From Myotis daubentonii (Eukaryota > Chordata > Mammalia > Chiroptera > Vespertilionidae), in the NCBI RefSeq assembly GCF_963259705.1, contig NC_081844.1, positions 111,368,090 through 111,432,089 on the forward strand: a DNA stretch of 64,000 nt, read 5' to 3'. Below are positions 54,601-64,000 of this stretch, piece by piece. Each line of letters starts with the position of its first letter. Within the stretch, counting starts at the first letter, position 1. The notes under the pieces were generated by a model. The model made no database searches and had not been told where the DNA came from. It saw only the letters and a program-made list of their open reading frames with translations. A program made the translations under genes and the position numbers.

Positions 54601-56430
54601 GGAGGAATCTTGGGGTCTCCTCACCCCGCCTCTGCCGTACGGAGGGCGAGGTTGGAGCTGCTCCTTTGACAAGGGAGCGTGAGCCGGGGGCTGAAGCCAG
54701 ACCCCAGGCCTGAGCCTCACCCAGCCGCCCACCCACCTCCAGGAGCTTCCCTGACCAGGAGAGAGTGCCCCCTCCTTCCTCTGGTGCATGTGGAGCTGAG
54801 ATGAGGGGTGAGCCAGGTGACCCCAGACGAGAGGATGGAGGCTGCTGCCTCCCCTCCACCGCGGCTGGCTTCCTTGGACTGGGTCTCCCAGGGGCCCCTG
54901 AAGGGGGCAGCAGGCTGTTTGCTCCGAGCCTGGGCCCTCGGGGGCGCCTGGGGGCCTCGATCCCCATCGTTATCACTGCACTGAGGAGGTTGGGGGCCAG
55001 GACCCCGCCTGGCCCAGAGCCGCTGTCACTCCACATTCTCCGCCCCCCGCCCCCCTGGCAGCGGCTGGAATCCACCCCCACGCTCTGAGGGGCCTGGGGC
55101 GCAGAGCCTGTGCTTCTTCAGAATAAAACGGCGACTGTTTCCAGCCAGGCCCTTGAGCTGCCAAAAAATGCGGAGCATTCACCGGCTGGCCCCTGGCCGC
55201 CGATCAGTGGGCAGCGTTCCTGGGAGGACGGACGCCCCGCACGCCCCATGGTGCTCCCTGCCGCCCGGCTCCGCACTGCCTGGGAGGCCCCTGTGGTCCT
55301 GGGGTGTGGGGTGTGGGACAGACAGAGGGACAGAAACACCTCCCCCTCCGACTGTCTCAGGCAGGAGCTGGGTGGGGGGGCGAGGCACATGGCAGGCTCT
55401 GGGCCTGGGCCACAGAACTCCTGCCCCCTCCCCCACCCCCTCCCTGGGGGACTCTGGGCCCTCAAGGCCACCTTGTCGACCCCATGTCCTGACTGGCAGG
55501 AGCACACAGCCCGTGGCCGCCTGCCTTCATCAGCCCCTGGGCACGCGGCGGCCGTGGCCTCTGCGGTCGGGCCGTCAGAGGCCCCGGAAGGGAGGGCAGG
55601 GCCCGTCCGCTCTCTCGCTGTGCCCACCGCCCAGACGCGCGGTTGTCTGGCGGGCCGTGCGTGGGAGCCCGGTGTCGTCTCGGGGCGGTTCCGTGGGACA
55701 CGGGGCAGCTTCTCCGGGTGCCGAGGTGACGTCTGCTGGGCTGCTCCAGGGTCCCGTCCCCGCAGGGCCCGCAGGGAGAACACGCAGGTGGCGCCTGGAG
55801 CACAGCCCCCCACGCCCGCCACTGGGGTCCGGAGGCTTCCGTGAGTTCCCAGGGAGGGGCCCGGGCCTCCCACAGCTGTGCTTCCGGAGGGAGACGGCTG
55901 CCGCCGACTTGCCAGGACCTGTGAGCGGGAGGCGGGAGGGTGGCTGCCACCTGGGCCGGGCTGCGCCTTGTCAACAGTCTCACCGGCGCCTGAACTCTGC
56001 CTGACCTCGGAGGCACTTCCCCGGTGTTTTTCTGGGCTGGGGCCCTCACCCGGTCCCGGTGACAGCCTGGCAGTGCCCGCAGCGCCCCTCGGGTTGCCGC
56101 CAGGGCCAGCGATGGCGCGCCAGATGCGGCGCCGGGGCAGCCTGCAGGGCTGGGGCTGAGGCCGGGGCTCCAAGAGGTGCATTCGGTGGTTGGTAGGTTG
56201 GTTGGCTGGTTGGTTCACGCGTCCGTTCTCGGTCCCTGCACACCGAGGCGCAGCCCCGCGTCGGGTCGGGGGGTGGGGGTGTGGGGGAGGTGAGCTCTGG
56301 CAGCCGGGACCTCAGACAGTGCCTGTGTCCTCGTCTGTCAGGCGGCTGAGCTGTGGGTTCGACCACGGGAGCCCAGCGGCCCTCAGTTGTGTGCACAGGG
56401 TGATTCTGGGCAGTGCAGTGTGGGCATTTA
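54601..56430. other. Intergenic DNA, no feature recognised
   Basis: GC-rich and lacking a recognised gene or repeat. Open frames here, such as 55118-56218 minus, show Pro/Gly/Arg-biased composition only. Confidence 0.45.
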
Positions 56431-56437
56431 TGACTTA

Positions 56438-56495
56438 GGGTGACCTTGCCATGTGACCTTGGCGGGTGGGTCGTTTCTCCGTTTTCAGGGACTAG
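56438..56495 (+). mobile_element. MIR-like relic next to the L1
   Basis: GTGACCTTGCCATGTGACCTTGGCGGG and the following CGTTTCTCCGTTTTCAGG resemble MIR core. It parallels the 54548-54566 motif arrangement. Confidence 0.4.
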
Positions 56496-56499
56496 GATG

Positions 56500-58195
56500 T
56501 TTGTTTCCGAGGCTTTTATACTTTCCGCTCTTCTCTTCGGTCTTTGGTCCATGGTGTGACTCATTCCACTGCACGTGGCTGTCCGGTTGTTCATTTTTTG
56601 GAACGTTCCCGGGCTCTGTCCGGCTCCATTGGTCTGTCCTTGCGCCAGGTCACCCTGCCTTCAGGACTGGACACTGTTGGTGCCTTTGGGTTCGCTGTCT
56701 TTCCGTCCGAATGTTAGGTCGGCTTGTCCATGTCCATCCACAAGCCGCTGGGCCGCAGGGATGGTCTGGATTCTGTCCGGGGGGGGGGGGGACCACCTCG
56801 ATGTCATCTTCCAACAGCGAACCCAGGGCGGCTTCCCGCTCATCCAGGGTCTTCAATTTCGTTCCGTGCTGTGTCTGTGATTTCCAAGGTGCGAATCTTA
56901 CGGCTCTTTTGTTGCATGTATTTCCAAGGAGTTCATTCTTTCTGATGCCATTGCACGTGGCACTCCTGTCCTGATTGCTGGGTGGCTTGTGGCTGGGCGC
57001 AGTCTTCCATGCACGACTGGCCTTGATGGATCGGTCTGCCCGGGACCCTCGCTGACTCCTGAGGGTTTGCTGCACACGAATAAGTGGTTTCCTTCTTCCT
57101 TCCCAGTCTGATGCCTTTTCTTTCTTTCTCTTGTTCCCTTGCCCCGGCGAGAGCCTCAGGACATCACGGGATGGACGTGGCAGGGCTTTCTCCTGACCGT
57201 GGGCTGTGCCCATGCCCTCTGCCAGGCTGGGGAGTCCCTTCTGGTTCTAATTTGTTTAGTGTTTTTGTTGTTGTTGTTGTTGTTTTGTTTTTTTTTTTTA
57301 CCATGAAAGGGGCCTGGTTTTTTGTCAAATGCTTTTCCTACATCAGTTGAGATGATCATATGTTTTTTCTTTATTAATAATCGATGTTTTTGTCTGTTGA
57401 ACCAACCTTGCATTCCTGGGATAAATCCCACCTGGTCATGGGCATAATTATTATATTCATGTGTTGCTGGGTCGGTTTGCTAATATTTGGTTGGAGATTT
57501 TCATGTCTGTACATGGAGGACGGTGGCCTGTGGTTTTCTGGTGACAGCTCTGGTTTTGGTATTAGCACACAAAGATGAGTCTAGGCAAAGGCGTTCCTTC
57601 CTCATCTGTGTTCTGGAAGAGTGTGGGAAGCATTGGTATTCATTCAGTAGAATTCCCCAGGGAAGGCGTCTGGCCCTCGCCTTTTCATTGTCGGAAGCTT
57701 TTTGATTATAAATTCCATCTCTGCCGGTTACAGATTTTTCTTGGAGTCATTTTTTTTTTATGAGTCAGTTTCAGTAGTATGTGTGTTTCTGGAAATTTGT
57801 CCATTTCATCTATCTAATTTCTTGGCAAACAATGGTTGAAAGTATTCCATTATAATTCTTTTCATTTCTGTAGTATTCCCGTTTTCATTTGAGTCTTCTC
57901 TCTTTTTCTCTTGGTCATTGGTCAGGGTTCATCAATTTTGTTGATCTTTTCAAAGAAACAACTTTTGGCTTTATTAGTATTCTCTATTTTTTCTGCTCTC
58001 CATTTTATTTATTATCCTCTAATCTACTATTTCCTTCCTCTTGTTTTGGATTGAGTTTACTCTTCTTGATCCAGTTTCTTAAGAGGGAAAGTTATTGATG
58101 TGAGATCTTTCTTTTGTTTATAATACAGGAGTTTGCAGCTATAAATTTTCCTCTGAGCACTGCTTTAGCTGCATCCCATAAGTTCTGGTGTTTTT
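56500..58195 (-). mobile_element. L1 ORF2 relic (antisense), about 1.7 kb
   Basis: Antisense LINE-1 reverse-transcriptase region. Diagnostic stretches in order: TCTTTGGTCCATGG, CTCCATTGGTCTGTCCTTGC, TCTTTCTGATGCCATTGCAC, TGTCAAATGCTTTTCCTACA, CAACCTTGCATTCCTGGGAT, GGTCGGTTTGCTAATATTTG, TTTGTTGATCTTTTCAAAGA and GCTGCATCCCATAAGTTCTG. Broken by many stops and frameshifts, so inactive. The left 750 bp is GC- and CpG-rich and much more diverged than the AT-rich right part. Confidence 0.88.
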
Positions 58196-58850
58196 TCCTT
58201 TTCTTTTGCCTCAGCTTTTCAGGTTTCTCTTGAGCGTTCCTTGTGTGTTCTTCTTTCTGTGTGGTTTTCCCCTGTTTGTGGAAAGAGCACCTTCCCAGGC
58301 TGTTAAATATTCCTCAGCCCATGATTTCTACTGGCTTCCCAGGAGTCCCCTGGGAAGACTCCAGGAATCTGACTCTGGCCATGAGAGGACCCCTGTCTCC
58401 CGCTCCCAGGATCTGGCCGCGTTCCTGGGCACGCGGTCTGTCTAGAAGTGGACGCACATACTTAGAAGTCCTTGTCACATCCTGCTCCTCCCTCCCCCCC
58501 AGAAGCTGGCATCCCTTCTCAGTGGAATGGGGAGCACCAGCATGTGGAGACATAACCTCTGCAGGAAAGGAAGTACCAGGGCTCGCGGCCAGTGCTGGTG
58601 AGATGCCAGCGGACGTGGCGCTGAGGGGTCATTGCTCCCAGATGGCCTTGCTCAGCCTGGCGGTGGGAGACAGCCCACGGTGACGGATGGTCGTGTGTCC
58701 TGGCGGCTCTGCACATGGCTCGGGAGTCACAGCCACCTTCTGTGTTGGTCTTGTCCTCACGGAGGAGTTTGAATAAATAAAGTGTCACAATTCATCAGAA
58801 GGCCGACCGGGATGGAAGCAGGTCTGGGAGGTGGACAGGAGCAGGCCCAA

Positions 58851-58880
58851 CCCCAGGGGCCAGCCCATCCTTGGTTCCCA
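58851..58880 (+). repeat. 30-bp direct repeat, copy 1
   Basis: Runs from CCCCAGGGGCCAGCCC to ATCCTTGGTTCCCA; identical to 59725-59754. Confidence 0.85.
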
Positions 58881-59724
58881 GCCTCGGCCCCTGGGCCTGA
58901 GCACCGTCCTGGTGACCAGGGGCCCTGTTTTGCAGAGCATTTGCAGGTTAAGGGGGGCTTTTGTAGGGACTCCCACTGGACACCTTACGGCCTCGCCCAG
59001 AGCATCTTCACTGGGAAGTGGGAACGGGGCCATAGCTGAGTGTCCACGGCCAAGGGCACCCCTCCCCCTCCTTCCCATCCCCCTTTCTCCTTTCCTGGCC
59101 TCTTCCCCCTCCTCCCCTGCCCTCCCTCCCTCTTCATATTTTGGAAGCCACCTTCCTGGGGACCCAGCGCTGCTCCCTCCCAGCCAGAGACCCGGGCAGC
59201 AGCCCCAGCCCAGGGCTCTGGAGTTTCTGTGCAAGGATGGCGTTGGGGCCGGGGCGGGGGGTGGGGGGTGCAGAGGACTCTGCTTACCTGATGCGTGTGC
59301 GTGTGTGTTCTTTCTGGGTCTGTGTGTGTGTTGTCTGTCTGTGTCTGTGTGTCTGTCTGGGTCTGCGGTGGGGGAGTTGTTGGCAAGCAGCCTGGGCTGC
59401 GGGCCTGTCTGCCTGGGTGGCGTCCAGAGGCCCCTCGGCCCTGCATGCCTTCCTCCCGCCTCCCACCTCTTCAGCACTGACCTGCAGTGACCCTGAGAGC
59501 TACTCCCCGGGGCTGGTGGGAAGGGAGCTGGTGTCTGGGGAAGGGTTGGCACCTGGGAAGCCACGCCTCTCCCAGCCCCACAGGAAGCACCTGAGTGCCC
59601 CGAGCACCTCTGAGGCTGGAGGAACTCGCCAGGAATCCTGGGCGGGGCTGGGCCCGGGCCAGCGAGGGAGAGCAGCCTGTGTGGGACACAGCGGCACCAC
59701 AGGCTCGTCCTGTGGCCTGGGGGG

Positions 59725-59754
59725 CCCCAGGGGCCAGCCCATCCTTGGTTCCCA
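59725..59754 (+). repeat. 30-bp direct repeat, copy 2
   Basis: Perfect copy of 58851-58880, 874 bp away; flanks differ. Confidence 0.85.
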
Positions 59755-60694
59755 CAGACCTCACCCCAAGAACGTAGCCTGATTCAAGCACCAGGTCGAG
59801 ACGTTCCAGTCCCTGACCAGGCGGGAGGGGCTCACGGGTAACGAGAGGGGGCGCAGAGGCGGGCCGGGACGGACCCACCGCCAGGCTGGACAGACCCCCG
59901 TCCGTCAGGCTGGCCGGGCCTGGCGCCAGCTTCACAACAGCCTGACAAACAGCCTCCGGGAAGAAGCAGCTCGATCATCGTCTCATGTGCTTCAGAAACG
60001 CTGGCATTTTCCTCCTCAAAATCTGTCCTAGTTCTGCCTGAGCTCTCCTGACCCCAGAATACTTTTATTTATGACAGAAAATTCATCTCCATGGCAACGC
60101 CTTAGGAAGCTGCAGCCTCGAGATGATCGCTTCCCAAGCAGGGAGACAGTCAAGGATTTCTCCCCACAGTGTCGGGCGACTCCAGCGTGAGCCGGCCTGC
60201 GTGGCTGGGAAGGGGCCCCAGGTGGGCCGAGGAGGGGCTGCGGGGAGCCCACGGCGGCGGGCTGGGGGTCGCCTCGCCCTGACTGGTCTGGCTTCTGAGG
60301 AGCAGCACGGACTCTGTCCTGAGCACACGTGGCCCAGGCCGCACCAGGGCCGAGTACCGTGGTCCCGGGCCCTCACGGCAGGGCCTCCGGGCACCTGTCA
60401 TGCCTTCCAGCTGCCTGTCGGGGGAACATCGTCTCCTCGTCCTCTCCTGAGAAACGCGCGGGAAGTGGAAGAGCTCGGTTGTCCTGGAAACGGGACTGCT
60501 GGCTGGCAGCCTGGAGGAGTCCAAGGCTGGAAACCCTACTCCACACAGCTGTGCTCCCGGGTCAGCCGATTCCACAGCGAGCACTGGTCAGTGCAGACGG
60601 AAAGAGAAGTCCTCTTGTTAGGCCTGGGCTAGGTGCCCCTGGCATGAACCGCAGTTGGACATGATGGAGCTTGTGCTCTGGCTCCATGAGTCTC

Positions 60695-61012
60695 TCAACC
60701 ATTAACTCATCCATCCATCCACCATCCATCCATCCATCCATTCACCCATCGATCTAGCCATCCATTCATCCATCCATCCACCCACCCATCCATCCATCCA
60801 TCAATCCATCAATCCATTCATTCATTCATCCATTCACCATCCACCCATCCACCATCCATCCATCCACTCATCCATTCACCATCCACTCATCTACCATTCA
60901 TCCATCCATTCATTCACCTATCGATCTAGCCTTCCATCCATCCATCCATCCATCCATCTATCCATCCACCCATCCACCATCCATCCACCCACCCATTTAT
61001 CATTCATTCACC
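60695..61012 (+). repeat. (CCAT)n-type microsatellite, about 315 bp
   Basis: Tetranucleotide CATC/CCAT repeat with interruptions such as CATCGATCTAGCC that occur twice. Confidence 0.95.
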
Positions 61013-61194
61013 CAACAAACATTTTGGCACCTTCCAGAGGACTGTCGCTGTGTCCAGCACTCCTGAATCTTTGTCTTCATGGCCACTAAGGGAGAAAGTC
61101 CAGGATTAACCACACGAATCACATCATTGCAGATGGAAGTAAGGGCTCGAAGGGGAGGGACAGCCATGGTAGGCCTGCCTGGATCCTGACGCTG

Positions 61195-61330
61195 GGTTAT
61201 GTCAGATGCTAAATGTTTTAATTCTTACAACCACCATGAGGTAGGTGCCATGAGCCACCTCTGTAAGTGCAGGAGTCAGAATTTGAACTTGGGCCAGACT
61301 GGGTTTTAGCCGCGAAGGTCTTCTGCCTCG
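61195..61330 (-). mobile_element. MIR relic (antisense)
   Basis: TTACAACCACCATGAGGTAG, then GAGTCAGAATTTGAACTTGG and CCAGACTGG, follow the antisense MIR order. Confidence 0.6.
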
Positions 61331-64000
61331 GGGGCTGGCAGGGCCCGCGGAGGGACCCCGCCTCGTTGGTGGGTTCAGGGGTGACATCCACGGCACGAGC
61401 CCAGGACAAGCGGGAGGGTGAGCAGGGGGAAGGGTCTCCTAGGAAGAAGGAGGAGCTGTGGGCAGCCTTCAGCACCAGCAGAAGCAGTGCTGACCGGGGC
61501 GTGGAGGAGGAGGTGGGGCACGGGCACAGGCACGGGCGGGCGTGGGGCTGCCCTCTCCCTCTGCCCCTCCTCTGCTCCCGCCCCAGACCACCTGTTATCA
61601 GGCTCTGCTAATGAGCGTGAGGAGAGAAGATGGAGAGATTAGGTGAGGCCGGCCTTCTCCAAACACTGGAAACCAGTTAGACAAAGCCGTTCTTCAGAGG
61701 AGACGCCGCACTCCGGGGGGTGGGGGGCGGGGGGCGGGCGGCTGCTCCTCAGAGCTGTTGGAACCAGTCAATTAGCGGGTCAGGTGCCAGCTTCCTGCCG
61801 CCACGCCTCCCCCCTCGGCCTCCCTGCCTCTGCTGGTGCTCCCGGGGCCAGCGTACGAGAGGCTGGGTGGGGACACGGCCCAGCTCCTGCGCCAGGGACC
61901 TGCCCGGCTTGCTGTGGCTGCCAGGCCCATTCCACTGGGGTTTGTGGGACACGGTGGCCTGGCTTGATGTCTGTGGGAAGCCGTGGCTGCCTCCCGTGGC
62001 CGGAGGACAGAGGAAGGGGGCTGCCGTGGACATGGCTGCTCTCGTCTCAGATTCCTCGTGGAGTTGGCCAACTCGCTGCTTCCCCTCTGGTCCCGTCCCG
62101 GGCTTGCGCCTTCTTGTCCCCCAGCTGGGCTTGCCGTGCCTCCTTCCCACCAAATACGGTGACCGGGGGGTGGGGGGGAGGCCTCCTCTGCCCCCACCCT
62201 CGCTCGCAGCCTGGCCTGGCCTGCGGGGGGCTCGGGAGCCTGTCGCCTGGGCAGAGGTGCGAGGAAGGGGCGACCTGGAGGGCGAGGAGGCCAGCCCTTG
62301 ACCCCAGCCCTGACCTTCTATCTGGCACCTGCGATCTTGTGGTCTCAGCTCCCAGAACGGGCAGGCCTGCCCTCTCCCGGCCCCAGGGCAGGGCAGCCTC
62401 CCCCTGGCAAAGCTGGTCAGCCCTGGGCTTCTTGCTGCCACCTGGTTGGAAGCGCCGGGTGCGGCTCTCGGAGGGAGGGTTCCTTCTCCCCTCCGGCGCC
62501 CTGGCCGGGCTGGTGCCCCTGCGTGCATTGTGTCCACTCACCCACTGCCCGTCCACCCATCTATCCACCTGCCCATCCAGTGGCTGAGGTGTTGGACGCA
62601 TAGAGACCCACACCCCGCGCCCACCTGCCCCCTGGTCTTGGACCCACTCGTGCCGGCCCAGCAGCTGTAAGCTGGCCTCCGACCGACCCCCGGTCCCCGG
62701 CAGCCCTCAGCTGAGCATCTGAAAGTGCTCCTCAAACTGCAGCTAAGATCCCGGGACAGGGGGGCAGAGGCTGCGGGTGGACGATCCACAGCGAGCCCAT
62801 GTGGGTCCCTGGCCAGTCCCTGAGCTCGGTTTCTGACTCACCCATTTCGAGGCCACACAGAGCTGGACCCTGGCTTCCCAGCGGGTGAGGTCCAGGCGGC
62901 CGGAGCCACCCAGCGGTTGCCTGGCCCCCCACAGCCAGCCCCTGCCCTGGAGGCTGAGGGGCCCTACGCCTGGCTTTTTACGAAATAAACCAACCTGACA
63001 TCTTTGGCGATGGTGTGAGGCGCTGCTGTCTCTGGGGGCTGCAGGCAGGGGCCTCCTCTCCGGGGCCGCCTCCGGGACTCCTGCGCCTGGGCGCATGGAC
63101 AAGCGCTGGCCCAGGCCTCGCGGCGTTTACTGAGGCCCATGGGCTACGGGGGGCCCCGCGGCCATGATTCTCCTGTGAACGGGGGGCTCGGCTGGCCCCT
63201 CGGAACTGCCCCGGGGCGGGGGGGGGACCGGGTGGGAGTCCAGGCAGGAGAGCTGCCCACCCGCCCTTGGCCAACGCTCGCCCTGTCGCCTTTTCCCAAA
63301 CTGAGTCACACGTCAGGGATTGCCTCGGCTGGGCAGCAGCCCCCTGGGAGAGGAGGGTCTCCCCGTCTTCGTGGGGGTCTCCTGAGCCAGGGACAGACAG
63401 GAAGTGCCCAAACACCACTTTCCGCCTCACCAGGAAGATGGGTGGGTGCAGGGAGGCACAGAGGGAGGTGCCCGACCCCATTAGCCACCAAGAAAGGCAA
63501 ACGGAAACCCCGACGAGGTACCTACCGCACAGGGAGGAGGGGGCCCCATGAAACAGACTCCGCCCCCTCCCTTAAGAGCTCCTGGTCACCCTGACCTTCC
63601 CACCCCCAAAGGGTGCTGTCGGCTGAGAGGACAGAGCACGGCCCTCCCAGGTGGTGCGGTCGGCCTCTGTGCGCGGAGCCCGCAGGAGCCCTCGGGGGGC
63701 CCTTGTCCGGTTCAGCAAACTCATCTCACAGACCGGACAAGCGGGTGCTGGCGGGAGGAGGGGTGATGGGGCCGCAGAGCAGTCAGACCTGAGGTCCTGG
63801 ACGCCGGTCCCTCCCGACAGCACGCTGTCCCCCACGCTGCTTCCCCTGGACATTGACCTGGGGACGGGCGGGAGGGGCGAGGTCTCATCTCCCAAACTCC
63901 CAGCCCTCAGGCGCAGCAGCCCCGCTCCAGGGGACCCCATGCACCTCTGCACCTTTGGGGAGAAGGGGTTTGGGAGGCATGAATCATTCATCTCCAACAT
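61331..64000. other. Intergenic DNA to the window end
   Basis: GC-rich, no gene recognised on either strand. An AATAAA at 62984-62989 is isolated. Open frames such as 61643-62587 plus have no recognisable domain. Confidence 0.45.

Larger units (their letters stand above)
58200..60700. other. Intergenic DNA, no gene recognised
   Basis: Contains two copies of a 30-bp repeat (58851-58880 and 59725-59754), a TGTGTC-rich tract near 59300-59370 and an isolated AATAAATAAA near 58773. No coding exon found. Confidence 0.45.

Noticed and set aside
58765..58790. AATAAATAAA near 58773 and AATAAA at 62984 as ends of unknown genes
   Set aside because: No upstream coding exon or splice structure; isolated hexamers are expected by chance.
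61643..62587. 314-residue forward open frame downstream of PDGFA
   Set aside because: GC-rich composition-driven frame without recognisable domain, with an equally long frame on the opposite strand.

Overview
The window is nuclear DNA from a mammal, most likely a vespertilionid bat. Mammalian identity comes from spliced exons of two vertebrate genes with GT-AG introns, MIR and L2 relics, and antisense L1 ORF2 sequence. The bat assignment rests on three repeat types that I recognise from memory: several tRNA-derived VES-type SINEs, a HeliBat-type Helitron, and a SPIN-type hAT element. Mammalian Helitrons are essentially a vespertilionid feature.

Layout, left to right, both genes on the + strand. 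(1) 1 to about 21.8 kb: the 3' half of PRKAR1B, encoding cAMP-dependent protein kinase regulatory subunit RI-beta. Five coding exons (940-1098, 6736-6796, 7970-8091, 20093-20174, 20517-20689) give the last 198 residues, from within cAMP domain A to the stop. The introns hold a 1.28-kb CAC/CAT array (3967-5242), a 1.5-kb TG-rich minisatellite (about 11575-13092) and several SINEs. Upstream exons lie outside the window. (2) About 21.8-34.7 kb: intergenic DNA with old MIR/L2 relics, VES SINEs and an L1 inserted into an older SINE. (3) About 34.7-38.4 kb: a CpG island with the PDGFA promoter (TATA box at 35751), a long GC-rich 5' UTR and exon 1. (4) 36.6-51.6 kb or beyond: the complete PDGFA gene, platelet-derived growth factor A. 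It has seven exons, with alternative exon 6 giving a 211-residue matrix-retained form or a 196-residue diffusible form. (5) About 52-64 kb: downstream DNA with a Helitron, a hAT MITE, a 1.7-kb antisense L1 relic and a CCAT microsatellite. I see no further protein gene there.

PRKAR1B followed by PDGFA in the same orientation matches the order I know from human 7p22.3, which supports both calls. The two genes do not act in one pathway: RI-beta is an intracellular cAMP sensor holding PKA catalytic subunits inactive, and PDGF-A is a secreted ligand of PDGFR-alpha.

The most notable non-standard features are: an upstream ATG in frame with the PDGFA start; a poly-T/GCAG pseudo-acceptor in PDGFA intron 1; a 10-bp-periodic CCAAT array just after PDGFA exon 6; a SINE whose pol III B-box region is amplified to about six copies; a SPIN element inside a SINE with both target duplications readable; and a minisatellite carrying about 17 nuclear-receptor half-sites. 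I found no previously unknown multi-gene system. Almost all long open frames in the window are by-products of GC-rich or tandem-repeat sequence.
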